Below are positions 36,815-45,467 of a stretch of DNA of 64,000 nt, piece after piece (position 1 is the first letter of the stretch; each line of letters starts with the position of its first letter). Position numbers and translations under genes: made by a program. The notes beneath the pieces were generated by a model that saw nothing but the letters and a program-made list of their open reading frames with translations, was not told the origin of the DNA and made no database searches. Origin of the DNA: Thermosulfurimonas marina (lineage in GTDB: Bacteria > Desulfobacterota > Thermodesulfobacteria > Thermodesulfobacteriales > Thermodesulfobacteriaceae); assembly GCF_012317585.1 (NCBI RefSeq), contig NZ_CP042909.1:744001-808000 (forward strand), read 5' to 3'.

Positions 36815-38335
36815 ATGCCGGTGCGGGTCTTTACCGTGGCCCTTTCGGGGGTGGAGGCCATCCCCGTGGAAGTGGAAGTAGACCTTTCTTTCGGTCTTCC
36901 GGGGACCACCATTGTGGGTCTTCCGGACAGCGCCGTAAAGGAAAGCCGGGAGCGGGTGCGCTCGGCCCTGCGCAACTCCGGCTACGATTATCCTGACCGC
37001 AAGATCACCGTTAATCTGGCCCCGGCGGACCTCCGCAAAGAGGGAAGCGGTTTTGATCTTCCGTTGGCCGTGGGGCTTCTGGCCGCGGAGGGAAAGATCC
37101 CCCGGGAGGCCCTTAAGGAACACCTCTTTTTAGGAGAACTCTCTCTTGACGGACGGCTCAAGGGGGTGCGGGGAGCGCTTCCGGTGGCCCTTTCCGCCCG
37201 GGATTTGGGCTTCTCCCGCCTGGTCCTTCCCCGAGAAAACGCCCGGGAGGCTTCGCTCGCCCGGGATCTGGAGATCCTGGCCTTTGAGCACCTCTCTCAG
37301 GTGGTGGAATACCTTCACGGGCGCTTTCGTCCGGACCCTCCGGAGCCCTTCGAGCCCCCGCCGCCCCGCTACGAGGTGGATCTAGCGGATCTGGTGGGAC
37401 AGGAGCAGGCCCGGCGGGCTTTAGAAGTAGCCGCGGCCGGGGGGCATAATCTCCTGCTGATCGGACCTCCGGGAGCGGGAAAGACCATGCTGGCCCGGAG
37501 GCTCCCCACCATCCTTCCGGAACTCTCCCTGGAGGAAGCCCTGGAGACCTCCCGCATCTACAGCGTGGCCGGGCTCCTTTCTCCGGAAAGGCCCTTTGTA
37601 ACCGAACGGCCCTTTCGCAGCCCCCACCACACCATCTCCGAAGTAGGATTGATCGGCGGGGGAACCCAACTGCGGCCCGGAGAGATCTCCCTGGCCCACC
37701 ATGGGATCCTCTTTCTGGACGAGCTTCCGGAATTCAATCGCCGGGCCCTGGAGGCCCTGAGAGAGCCCCTTGAAGAGGGACGGGTAACCATCACTCGAGC
37801 CACAGGCAGTGTAACCTTTCCGGCCCGGTTCATGCTGGTCTGCGCCATGAATCCCTGCCGTTGTGGGCATTACGGGGATCCCCGGCGGGCCTGCCGCTGC
37901 AGTCCCCAGGAGATCCGTCGCTACCGCTCCAAACTCTCGGGGCCCCTCCTGGACCGCCTGGATATCCATCTGGAGGTACCGGCGGTGGATCACCGGGAGC
38001 TTTCTGCAGAAAGACGGGGCGAACCTTCGGAGGCGGTACGCCGGAGGGTGGAAGCCGCCCGCCGGCGTCAGGAGGAACGCTACGGACGTACAGGATACCT
38101 CAATGCCCATCTGGGGCCGCGAGAAATCCAAAAATGGTGCCAGGCGGAGGAGTCGGCCCGCAAGCTTTTAGAGCGGGCCTGTGAGCGGTTGGGGCTTTCG
38201 GCCCGAGCCTACCACCGGGTCCTCAAATTGGCCCGGACCATTGCCGATCTCGAAGGGGAGGAAAAGATCTCCGCGGCCCACGTCTCCGAAGCTCTACAGT
38301 ATCGTAGCCTAGATCGAATCCTCCTCGGAGGTTAA
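36815..38335 (+). CDS. Mg-chelatase-like AAA+ ATPase YifB/ComM
   Basis: 506 residues starting MPVRVFTVALSGVEAIPVEVE, the family N-terminus. It has GLPDSAVKESRERVRSA, an AAA+ Walker A GPPGAGKTMLARRLP, Walker B ILFLDELPEF, and AMNPCRCGHYGD with paired Cys. ComM-type helicases promote branch migration during natural transformation. The first 17 codons of the longer frame overlap the terminator, so the ATG at 36815 is used. Confidence 0.92.
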   Translation: MPVRVFTVALSGVEAIPVEVEVDLSFGLPGTTIVGLPDSAVKESRERVRSALRNSGYDYPDRKITVNLAPADLRKEGSGFDLPLAVGLLAAEGKIPREALKEHLFLGELSLDGRLKGVRGALPVALSARDLGFSRLVLPRENAREASLARDLEILAFEHLSQVVEYLHGRFRPDPPEPFEPPPPRYEVDLADLVGQEQARRALEVAAAGGHNLLLIGPPGAGKTMLARRLPTILPELSLEEALETSRIYSVAGLLSPERPFVTERPFRSPHHTISEVGLIGGGTQLRPGEISLAHHGILFLDELPEFNRRALEALREPLEEGRVTITRATGSVTFPARFMLVCAMNPCRCGHYGDPRRACRCSPQEIRRYRSKLSGPLLDRLDIHLEVPAVDHRELSAERRGEPSEAVRRRVEAARRRQEERYGRTGYLNAHLGPREIQKWCQAEESARKLLERACERLGLSARAYHRVLKLARTIADLEGEEKISAAHVSEALQYRSLDRILLGG

Positions 38336-38344
38336 AATTTCTGC

Positions 38345-38926
38345 ATGACCTTTACCGAAAGAGTAAAAGCCCGTAGCGAACCCCTGCTTCTTCCCCTGGC
38401 CCGCCTCCTGGCCCGCCTTCGGGTAAGCCCCAATGCGGTCTCCGTGGCTGGCTTTTTAGGGGTAGCCCTGGCCGGGGGCTTCATCGCCCTGGGGCATCTC
38501 CGCCTCGGGGGGCTTCTTCTGGGGATCTTCGGGTCTCTGGACGCCGTAGATGGCCTGCTGGCCCGGCGCACCGGACAGGTCTCCACCTTCGGGGCCTTTC
38601 TGGACTCCACCCTGGATCGCTATGCGGAAATCGTCCTTTTTCTGGGAATCCTCTGGTATCTTCTGGTCTGGGAAGACCCCCTGGGAGTGGTGCTGGCCTT
38701 TGTAGCCCTCACCGGGTCTCTCATGGTGAGCTATGCCCGGGCCCGGGCCGAGGGCCTGGGACTTTCCTGTAAGGTGGGACTCCTCACCCGCTTTGAACGC
38801 TTGCTCCTTCTTACCCTGGGGCTTCTCCTCGGTCTTCTTATCCCGGTGCTCGCGGTTTTAGCGGTCCTTACCCATTTCACCACCCTTCAGCGCATCCTCC
38901 ATGTCCGGCGCGCGGCCCACCCCTGA
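38345..38926 (+). CDS. CDP-alcohol phosphatidyltransferase family protein
   Basis: 193 residues, about five membrane segments. It carries the family signature D-x2-DG-x2-AR-x8-G-x3-D-x3-D (DAVDGLLAR ... GAFLDSTLD). It would join a CDP-alcohol to a second alcohol in phospholipid or polar-lipid synthesis. It resembles the membrane half of the fusion at 2127-3428, but the substrate cannot be told. It overlaps rsmI by 26 bases. Confidence 0.8.
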   Translation: MTFTERVKARSEPLLLPLARLLARLRVSPNAVSVAGFLGVALAGGFIALGHLRLGGLLLGIFGSLDAVDGLLARRTGQVSTFGAFLDSTLDRYAEIVLFLGILWYLLVWEDPLGVVLAFVALTGSLMVSYARARAEGLGLSCKVGLLTRFERLLLLTLGLLLGLLIPVLAVLAVLTHFTTLQRILHVRRAAHP

Positions 38927-39794
38927 GGGAAGGGGGGTCCTCTATGTGGTGGCCACCCCCATTGGTAATCTCTCCGACCTTACCCTACGGGCGCTTGAGG
39001 TCCTGCGGGAAGCCGATCTCATCCTCTGCGAGGACACGCGCACCACGCGCAAACTCCTTACCCATTATGGAATCCGCGGAAAGCGTCTTCTAAGCCTTTA
39101 CAAGGACAACGAAAGGAGGCGCCTTCCTCAGATCCTCAAAGCCCTGGCCGAGGGCCAGAAGGTAGCCCTGGTTTCTGAGGCCGGCACCCCCGGGATCTCC
39201 GATCCCGGGGCCCTGGTAGTCTCTGAAACCCGGAGGGCCGGCTTTCCGGTGGTCCCGGTCCCCGGACCCTCGGCCCTTACGGCCTTCCTTTCGGTCTGCG
39301 GACGAGACCTTTCCGGGGGGTTTCTCTTCCTGGGATTCCCTCCCCCGAGGAGTGCGGAAAGGAGAAGGCTTCTGGCAGAGCTCAAAGAGGTCCCCTACCC
39401 CTTGGTCTTTTTCGTCCCTCCTCATCGCCTGAGGACTTTCCTGGGGGATCTCCTGGCCGTCCTGGGGGATCGCCCGGCCATCCTGGGGCGGGAGCTAACC
39501 AAGGTCTTCGAAGAGGTGGTCTCGGGGAGGGTCTCTCAATTTCTAGAGCGATATTCCGCGGAGTCCCCGCGAGGAGAGATCCTTCTTCTGGTAGAGCCGG
39601 CCCTCCCGGAAAAGAGCCTCTCCGCGGAAAAGATCCTGGCCGAGGTTCAGGGACTTCAGGCCCGGGGACTTTCCCTCAAAAAGGCGGTCAAGGAGGTAGC
39701 CTCCCGCTACGGACTTTCTTCTAAGGAACTTTACCGCCGGATGATAGAAAAGAAGCGCCCCCGGGAGGACTCGAACCTCCGACACCGGGATTAG
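38901..39794 (+). CDS. rsmI: 16S rRNA 2'-O-ribose C1402 methyltransferase
   Basis: 297 residues. LYVVATPIGNLSDLTLRALEVL, ICEDTRTTRKLL and VSEAGTPGISDPG are the RsmI/YraL hallmarks. It methylates C1402 of 16S rRNA. The last ~13 residues (RPREDSNLRHRD) are an antisense read-through of the tRNA-Arg attachment site: the stop lies within attL, so integration of the island left this C-terminus unchanged. Confidence 0.92.
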   Translation: MSGARPTPEGRGVLYVVATPIGNLSDLTLRALEVLREADLILCEDTRTTRKLLTHYGIRGKRLLSLYKDNERRRLPQILKALAEGQKVALVSEAGTPGISDPGALVVSETRRAGFPVVPVPGPSALTAFLSVCGRDLSGGFLFLGFPPPRSAERRRLLAELKEVPYPLVFFVPPHRLRTFLGDLLAVLGDRPAILGRELTKVFEEVVSGRVSQFLERYSAESPRGEILLLVEPALPEKSLSAEKILAEVQGLQARGLSLKKAVKEVASRYGLSSKELYRRMIEKKRPREDSNLRHRD

Positions 39795-39801
39795 GAATCC
39801 C
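39756..39801. repeat. attL of the nif island (46-bp tRNA-Arg 3' fragment)
   Basis: An exact 46-bp copy of 58868-58913, which is the 3' part (acceptor, T-arm, anticodon arm) of the intact tRNA-Arg(CCT). Identity ends at both sides. It has no 5' half, so it is the duplicated core site left by integration. Confidence 0.93.
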
Positions 39802-39906
39802 ATCTAAAAACTTTCCCACTATTTCCTTGTCCTTCCTAACACCTTTACAAATCAAGGATTTTGGGAATACTATATTTCCCGGAACTTCCCTAAAATTCCC
39901 CTTCCA

Positions 39907-40017
39907 GGTGGGGAATAGGTGGGGAAAATTTCAAGGCCTAGACAACGGGATCTAATGGGATTCTTAAGCATTAAGTCCTCCTCGGAGGGTGGGGAAAAGA
40001 AGGTGCAAGGTGGGGAA
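39907..40017. repeat. Left arm-type sites: four copies of GGTGGGGAA
   Basis: Identical nonamers at 39907, 39918, 39988 and 40009, all in the same direction, in the 250 bp between attL and the integrase gene. Related copies stand near attR. Clustered short repeats next to an integrase usually are its arm-binding sites. Confidence 0.55.
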
Positions 40018-40051
40018 ACCCTGGGATTAAAAACGGACACGGGGTGCGTTT

Positions 40052-41245
40052 ATGGCGAAACCCAAAAAGTATGAAACTTTCAAAAAGTTCCCTGGAGTAA
40101 GGGCTTACCTAAGCGAGACCCGAAAAACGCCTGATGGAAAGCCTGATAAGTGCTTTTACATTCGCTATAAGGCCTTAAACGGCAAGCTCATTGAGGAAAA
40201 GATCGGCTGGGCCTCTGAGGGAATCACAGCCGCCTATGCCGCCCAAATCCGGGCTGAAAGGTTAAGAACCATCCGCCTAGGTGAGGAGCCCATACCCATC
40301 CACAAAAAACGCAAAGAGGCCATCACCTTTGCCCAGTTCATGCGAGAACGTTACCTGCCTTGGGCCAAAGAGAACAAAGCATGGGAATCCTACCGTCGAG
40401 AGGAAGAGCTTTTCCGAAGGTATCTTGAGGTCATCCTTGGCGACAAGGCCTTGAAAGACATCTCGCCTTTTGACCTTGAAAAAGTCAAAAGCCACATGCG
40501 CAAAGAAGGCCTTGCCGAGAGGACCATAGAGTATGCCCTGGCCGTGGTTCGCATGGCCTTCAATCGGGCCAAGGAGTGGGAGCTTTTTCAAGGCGATAAC
40601 CCCGCAAGTAAAGTTAAACCTCCTCGAAAGGATAATCGCCGGTTGCGTTTTCTCACACCGGATGAAGCTAGAGTCCTCCTTGAGGCTATCAAAGCCAGGA
40701 GTCAGCAACTTTATGAGATTTGTTTGCTTTCCCTTCATACCGGCATGAGAGCTGGAGAAATCTTTAACCTCACCTGGGGCGATGTAGACCTGGCCCGTGG
40801 CCTCATCTATGTCCGAGATCCTAAAAATAAGACTACTCGCGTGGCTTACATGACCGAGGAGGTCAAACGGACCTTTATGGCAAAAGTCCCTGGAGACCCC
40901 TCGGAATTGGTCTTTAAAGATCGCAAAGGGCAAAAGATAAAGAAAGTCTCGCGGGTATTCTGGGAAGTGGTTCAGAAGCTCGGATTCAATGAAGGGGTGG
41001 CCGACCCCCGGATGAGAGTTTGCTTCCATACCCTGCGACATACCTTCGGAAGCTGGCTCGTCATGGCCGGGGTGCCGATCTACACGGTCAAAGAGCTAAT
41101 GGGCCACAAGACCCTGGCGATGACCGAACGCTACGCCCACCTTGCCGCCGAAGCCCGGAGGGAGGCCGTCAAGGAAATCGAAAAGGTGGCTCGACAGGTC
41201 ACGGGCGGCAAGGTGATTTCCTTGACCGAAAGGCTAGGAGGTTAA
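40052..41245 (+). CDS. Tyrosine recombinase/integrase
   Basis: 397 residues with an N-terminal arm-binding region, a core-binding SAM-like domain (~95-180) and a catalytic domain: Arg in SLHTGMRAGEIFNL, HTLRHTFGSWL (His-x-x-Arg), GHKTLAMTERYAHL (His and the nucleophile Tyr). All six family residues seem present, so it should be active. It should catalyse recombination between the tRNA-Arg att sites. It runs inward from attL, followed by the small gene after 2 bases. Confidence 0.94.
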   Translation: MAKPKKYETFKKFPGVRAYLSETRKTPDGKPDKCFYIRYKALNGKLIEEKIGWASEGITAAYAAQIRAERLRTIRLGEEPIPIHKKRKEAITFAQFMRERYLPWAKENKAWESYRREEELFRRYLEVILGDKALKDISPFDLEKVKSHMRKEGLAERTIEYALAVVRMAFNRAKEWELFQGDNPASKVKPPRKDNRRLRFLTPDEARVLLEAIKARSQQLYEICLLSLHTGMRAGEIFNLTWGDVDLARGLIYVRDPKNKTTRVAYMTEEVKRTFMAKVPGDPSELVFKDRKGQKIKKVSRVFWEVVQKLGFNEGVADPRMRVCFHTLRHTFGSWLVMAGVPIYTVKELMGHKTLAMTERYAHLAAEARREAVKEIEKVARQVTGGKVISLTERLGG

Positions 41246-41247
41246 GC

Positions 41248-41481
41248 ATGGCTACTCTGGAAATACGTCAAGAAAAAGATCGAGTGGTTATCCCTCTTGA
41301 GCTTTGGAAGCGCATAAAAGAATCTTTGGGTCTGCCGGAAGATTTCCGTGAAGCATCCAGAAAGTTATTAGAGCTTAAAGAGACCAGAGAGAAGCGAGGA
41401 GACTGGCGCAAGCTGAGAGGCTCCCTGGAAGGGATCGTTTCCACCAAGGACTTGGAGGAAGACCACAAGCGGGAGGTTTAA
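41248..41481 (+). CDS. Small protein, possible antitoxin
   Basis: 77 residues from ATG after CTAGGAGGTTAAGC. It begins MATLEIRQEKDRVVIPLELW and ends with WRKLRGSLEGIVSTKDLEED and a basic tail, a layout seen in antitoxins of PIN-type toxins. It sits between the integrase and the UPF0175/PIN pair, 1 base from the latter. It may be an extra antitoxin or only a regulator; the family is not certain. Confidence 0.55.
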   Translation: MATLEIRQEKDRVVIPLELWKRIKESLGLPEDFREASRKLLELKETREKRGDWRKLRGSLEGIVSTKDLEEDHKREV

Positions 41482-41482
41482 A

Positions 41483-41737
41483 ATGCCTGTAAAAGTAGAA
41501 TTAACCTTCAATGAAGACGATTTAGCCAGCTTAAGGCTATCACCTGAGGAGTTTGTTCGGGAGATGCGATTAGCAGCTGCGGTGAAGTGGTATGAGATGG
41601 GCCTAATCTCTCAAGCAAAGGCCGCTGAAATCGCCGGAGTAAGCAGGGAGGAGTTTCTAAGGGCCCTCCAACGCTTTGGAGTTTCCCCTTTCCAAGTGAC
41701 GCCCGAAGAGCTGGAAGCCGAGGTAGTGAATGCCTAA
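41483..41737 (+). CDS. UPF0175 family antitoxin
   Basis: 84 residues. LSPEEFVREMRLAAAVKWYEMGLISQAKAAEIAG followed by SREEFLRALQRFGVSPF is the UPF0175 pattern, a helix-turn-helix protein paired with DUF3368 PIN toxins. A ribosome site GGAGGTTT precedes it. Overlaps the toxin start by 8 bases. Confidence 0.82.
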   Translation: MPVKVELTFNEDDLASLRLSPEEFVREMRLAAAVKWYEMGLISQAKAAEIAGVSREEFLRALQRFGVSPFQVTPEELEAEVVNA

Positions 41738-42212
41738 AAAGTTTGTGGTAAACGCCTCCCCGCTTATTATTCTGGGAAAGATCAACCAGCTTCACCTTTT
41801 GCCTTCTTTAGCTAATGAGGTAGTCATCCCACATGGAGTTTATAAAGAAATCCTTGCTGGAAGCCCCGGAGACCCTGCCCGTGAATGGCTCAAAGGTCCG
41901 GGTAAGGCTTTTGTGAGAGAAATCGGCCCTTCGGAGCTCGAGGTCTTGAAGTGGGATCTGGGGTTAGGTGAGACTGAAGTTCTGACTTTCGCTTATCGGA
42001 ATCGAGACTTTATTGCCCTCCTTGATGACCGAGCTGCCCGGAAGTGTGCCCAAACTTTGGGCATAAAGACCAAAGGGACTCTGGCGATTTTGGTTCTAGC
42101 CCGGAAAAGGAAGCTTTTACCGGATATAACAACGGTACTAGATAAGCTTGAACAGGCAGGTTTTTTATGTGTCCCCCTCCCTTCTGGAGGCGGTCAAACG
42201 CCTTGCAAATGA
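41730..42212 (+). CDS. DUF3368 PIN-domain toxin
   Basis: 160 residues. FVVNASPLIILGKINQLHLLP (first acidic/Ser-rich strand), GLGETEVLTFA (central Glu) and ALLDDRAARKCA (acidic pair) match the VapC-like DUF3368 family, presumed RNases. With the preceding UPF0175 gene it forms a typical addiction module, which may stabilise the island. Confidence 0.82.
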   Translation: MPKKFVVNASPLIILGKINQLHLLPSLANEVVIPHGVYKEILAGSPGDPAREWLKGPGKAFVREIGPSELEVLKWDLGLGETEVLTFAYRNRDFIALLDDRAARKCAQTLGIKTKGTLAILVLARKRKLLPDITTVLDKLEQAGFLCVPLPSGGGQTPCK

Positions 42213-42364
42213 GTAAAACCGGGCTCTCTAGGGATGCGCGCCCCGAAAAGCGGGTGACCCTCGCCCGCCTGGGAGTCCGGCTCTTTTTGAACGAGGGAGG
42301 CCGCATGAGGGAGGTCTTGGGTGAAGCAAGAAAAGTTTGTTTTTCCATTACCGTGGACATCTGA
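42209..42364 (+). CDS. Hypothetical 51-residue frame
   Basis: MSKTGLSRDARPEKRVTLAR... runs 51 codons and overlaps the toxin stop and the next frame. No ribosome site stands at a good distance and no family is recognised. It may be a remnant. Confidence 0.2.
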   Translation: MSKTGLSRDARPEKRVTLARLGVRLFLNEGGRMREVLGEARKVCFSITVDI

Positions 42365-42614
42365 TGGGAAATTTCCAAAAGCTCTCCCAGGGTATCCGCC
42401 TTTAAATCTTCCCAGAAAAGGGCGAATTCCTAGTAAAGTCTTTAAACAAAGGTGGCAAGAGATAGTCGAAGAAGCCAAGCAAAAATTTGGAAAATTCTTG
42501 CCTGAGACTACTTGGTGGTATCTTGATGAGGTCGAGGCGTGTAACACGCACTTTATACGTCTCTTAGAAGAGGCCTTAACGATAAAAATAATACTACCCG
42601 GGTTCTCAAAAAGA
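42321..42614 (+). pseudogene. Hypothetical gene truncated by IS copy 1
   Basis: GTG start with GGGAGG upstream; 98 codons of own sequence (KFVFPLPWTSDGKFPKAL ... TTWWYLDEVEACN) before the frame enters the IS at 42615 and stops there at 42647. The family is not recognised. If IS copy 1, the nif block and IS copy 2 are removed, the frame continues open for 30 more codons from 58729, weakly hinting that it was the target of the insertion. Confidence 0.45.
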
Positions 42615-43872
42615 CATAGTGTTTCGTCAACTGTGTCCGCAGGATAAGAGGCCTTCCTCCATAAGATCCTCAAAACCTCTCAGTTTTCGCGAACGGTATT
42701 TCTCCTCTAGACCCCTAAGCACCAGATAGACTACCTTGTAAAGTGCCCCAGGCTCACAGAAAACCTCTATCACCTTGGTCCTGCGCTTGACCTCTTTAAT
42801 CAGCCTTTCAAGCTGATTCGTGGTGTAAATATAATTCCGAATAGGCTCCGGATATTCCAGAAAAACCAAGAGATCCTCGAGGTTCTCCTCCCAGTGCTTC
42901 ACTACTTCCGGATACTTCCCTTGCCACCGGGCCTTGAAAGCCCTGAAGGCCTCCAGGGCCTCGGACCTCCTCCCAGCCCGATAAATTTTCCTCAAATCCT
43001 GAGCCAGCGCCTCTCGGTGAGACCTCCGAACCTTCCTCAGGCTATACTTGAGACTGTGAAGAACGCATCTCTGAAACCTGGCCCCAGGATAAACCCTGAG
43101 AACCGCCTCCTTCAAGCCTGATAGCCCGTCCCCTATGACCACCTCAATCCTCTTGAGACCTCTTTCGCGCAGTTCGTTGAAAATTTCCTGATAAACCAGA
43201 GCGCTCTCACCTTCCCCTCCACTGGTCCAAAAGCCCACAATCTCTCTGGTCCCATCTCGCCTTATCCCCAAAGCCAGATACACCGGCTCCCTGGCCACAG
43301 TTCCTCTCCTCACCGGCAGAAAAGTAGCATCCAGATAAAGGGCAAAGTATTCCTCCGAAAGCCTTCGCTTTCTCCAGGACTCAATTTGGTCCTCGGCTAC
43401 CTCCGTTAGTCTGCTTATACTGGCTGGCGAATAGTAAGCCCCGTAAATGGTCTCGATAAATCTTGAAACCGCCCTGGTACTGGCTCCCGAAGCGTACAAG
43501 GCCAATACAGCTTCTCCCAAGTCGAGACCGGCTCTTCTCCTTGGAGGAGGTAGAATCTGAGCTCTAAAGTTTCCATCTCGAGTTCTGGGAACCATAAGGC
43601 CTTCAATAGGCCCGTATTTGGTGAGAAGGGAGCGAGAGTAGAAACCATTGCCTTTGGTTTCAGGGTGTTCCTCAAGGTAAAGGCTTCTTTCCTCAATAGC
43701 CAGTCGCTCAATCACGCTTTTAATGGCCTCCTTGATGAGGTCCTCCAGCTTTTCTATAATTTCTCTGTCCTGCATGGCCTTCCTCCTTCCCTTTGGTTTG
43801 ACTCCCACTTATTATCGCAAGGAGGAAGGCCTCTTTATTTACCCCCTCGGACACAATTTGTGAAACACTACC
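42615..43872 (-). mobile_element. IS256-family insertion sequence, copy 1
   Basis: 1258 bp shared with 57471-58728. Inverted ends AGTGTTTC...TGTGTCCG match at 18 of 22 positions (42618-42639 and 43848-43869); the shared identity extends 3 bases beyond at each side (CAT and ACC). No 8-9 bp target duplication is visible. One transposase gene on the minus strand. Confidence 0.92.
42627..43775 (-). CDS. IS256-family (mutator-type) transposase, copy 1
   Basis: 382 residues from the ATG at 43775, preceded by AAGGAGGAAGGCC; a GTG 11 codons upstream is possible. DDE residues: Asp in LYLDATFLPVR, Asp in VIGDGLSGLKEA and Glu in NQLERLIKEVKRR, in the mutator-type arrangement. Intact, so transposition is likely still possible. 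It differs from copy 2 by one base near the start (Asp instead of Gly in MQDREII). Confidence 0.93.
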   Translation of the reverse strand: MQDREIIEKLEDLIKEAIKSVIERLAIEERSLYLEEHPETKGNGFYSRSLLTKYGPIEGLMVPRTRDGNFRAQILPPPRRRAGLDLGEAVLALYASGASTRAVSRFIETIYGAYYSPASISRLTEVAEDQIESWRKRRLSEEYFALYLDATFLPVRRGTVAREPVYLALGIRRDGTREIVGFWTSGGEGESALVYQEIFNELRERGLKRIEVVIGDGLSGLKEAVLRVYPGARFQRCVLHSLKYSLRKVRRSHREALAQDLRKIYRAGRRSEALEAFRAFKARWQGKYPEVVKHWEENLEDLLVFLEYPEPIRNYIYTTNQLERLIKEVKRRTKVIEVFCEPGALYKVVYLVLRGLEEKYRSRKLRGFEDLMEEGLLSCGHS

Positions 43873-44562
43873 GACTATGACGTTATTGACCAGCGGTGTC
43901 TCGAAACCTCGGCCCGACTGAGGGAACAACTCCAGGCCCTCCTCTCTGGTCTCTCCTTTGAGCGGTTGATCGCTACCGGTTACGGCCGGAATCTGGCCAG
44001 GGAACTTTTCTGGGCCGAAACCCTAACCGAAATCAGGGCCCATGCTATGGGCGTGAGGAGCCTCTTCCCAGAAGCGAGGACCATCCTCGATATCGGAGGG
44101 CAGGACAGTAAGGCCATAGCCCTCGATCCCGAAGGACGGATAGTAAAATTCGAGATGAACGACCGCTGCGCCGCCGGGACGGGGCGTTTCCTAGAGGTCA
44201 TGGCGGAAGCTCTGAGCGTAGAGCTCGAAGAACTGGCCGAACTGGCCCTTAACACAGATCACGCGGCCAACATCAGTGCCCTGTGCACGGTCTTTGCCGA
44301 AAGCGAGGTGGTAGGCCTTATCGGACGGGGAGAAGAGCTGGACCGAATCGCCCGTGGGATCATTTCCTCCATCGTTAAGCGCTCCCTGACCCTCCTGAAT
44401 CGTATCTCCCCTGTCCCGCCCTTGGTTTTCACCGGTGGAGTAGCCCGTAACCGGGCCGTGGTGAAAATTCTCGAGGAAGAACTGGGGTTCCCGGTCTTAG
44501 TTCCCGAAGACCCGCAGATCACGGGCGCTCTCGGGGCGGCCCTTTACGGGATGAGAATTTAA
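43873..44562 (+). pseudogene. CoA-dehydratase activase (BadF/HgdC type), 5' end removed by IS copy 1
   Basis: The frame is open from the IS edge: DYDVIDQRCLETSARLREQL...LIATGYGRNLA, then DIGGQDSKAIAL, CAAGTGRFLEVMA, LCTVFAESEV and FTGGVARN. Activases normally begin with a GIDxGS phosphate-binding loop about 30-50 residues earlier; that part is missing because the IS starts there. An internal TTG at 43966 exists but would not restore it. Probably non-functional. Related domains occur in the fusion at 30618. Confidence 0.8.
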
Positions 44563-44569
44563 GTAGGCA

Positions 44570-44590
44570 GGGCCCGGCCGGGCCGGGCCC
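44570..44590. terminator. GC-rich hairpin between the activase remnant and the porin gene
   Basis: GGGCCCGGC-CGG-GCCGGGCCC, 9-bp perfect stem, placed 7 bases after the activase stop and 18 from the convergent porin stop. Little T-tract, but its place suggests a two-way terminator. Confidence 0.5.
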
Positions 44591-44608
44591 CATTTCGCAA
44601 GATCGGCC

Positions 44609-45400
44609 TTAGAAGGAAAAGCTCACACTCACGCCGCCGAAGAAGTGATCGTGGTGCTTGTCCCAGGACCCGCCCTCAAGGAGACGGTCCGCATCGCCGG
44701 AAAGGGAAAAGCTGTAGTAGACCTTGGGGGTCACGGTGAAGTACTGACCAACCGGGACGCTGACCTCTGCCCCAAGCTGCATGTACAGCCAGCCGGAAAA
44801 CGCATCGTTATTATTGTCGGGATCGGCATAGGCACCCTTGTCGTCGGAGTCTAGGTACATGGCCGAGGCCGAGAGGCTCAAAGTGGCCTTGTACCAGGGG
44901 AGCCCAAAGTCCCGCCCGGCCGAGAGCTCATACCAGGTGCCGGGATAGTGGGAGAGTTCGCGATAAATCGTAAGACCAAAGTTGATCCCGGTCTTCGGAC
45001 AGGTGGCCGAAAGCCCGGCAAAGAGTTCGAAGGAATCGTCCGCGGCATCCAGGGCGTAATAGATGGCTCCCACATCTAGGCTCATTCCGTAGGGCAACTT
45101 GTCGTAGGTATATCCGAAGGTGAAATCCGTCTCGTTCCAGTTGGCATCGTCACTACCCTTCTCGTCGGTGTCATAGTTACCCCAGAAGTTCACATAGGCC
45201 CCGAGGTAGGAGACCGTCATCGAGGGTTGAATCACTACCGAGTCGTCCGAAAGTCCGAAGCCTCGCCAGACATACTGGGAGAGCACATCTACCGTGAAAT
45301 CCGCCGAGGGCTTGGCCTCCTCAGCCCTTACCCCTCCCGCAAGAAGCCATAACCCGAATACCACAAACCCTAACATTACCCAAATCCTTCTAGCACCCAT
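44609..45400 (-). CDS. TorF-family putative porin (TIGR02001-like)
   Basis: 263 residues with a signal peptide (to about GGVRA). The mature chain starts FTVDVLSQYVWRGFGLSDDSVVIQPSMTVS, alternates aromatic and polar residues and ends in FGGVSVSFSF, a terminal Phe typical of outer-membrane barrels. This family commonly accompanies glnK-amtB. It may let small polar solutes such as ammonium reach AmtB (inference). It lies 67 bp after glnK. Confidence 0.8.
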   Translation of the reverse strand: MGARRIWVMLGFVVFGLWLLAGGVRAEEAKPSADFTVDVLSQYVWRGFGLSDDSVVIQPSMTVSYLGAYVNFWGNYDTDEKGSDDANWNETDFTFGYTYDKLPYGMSLDVGAIYYALDAADDSFELFAGLSATCPKTGINFGLTIYRELSHYPGTWYELSAGRDFGLPWYKATLSLSASAMYLDSDDKGAYADPDNNNDAFSGWLYMQLGAEVSVPVGQYFTVTPKVYYSFSLSGDADRLLEGGSWDKHHDHFFGGVSVSFSF

Positions 45401-45467
45401 TCTATACCTCCTTTACATTTTTGTTATTGGATAGTCTAAATTTTTTAACATTTACCCAACAAAGAAT

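Noticed and set aside
42603-43884. Target-site duplication around IS copy 1
   Set aside because: Eight to nine bases on each side do not match, with either choice of IS end; also no match between the outer edges of the two copies.
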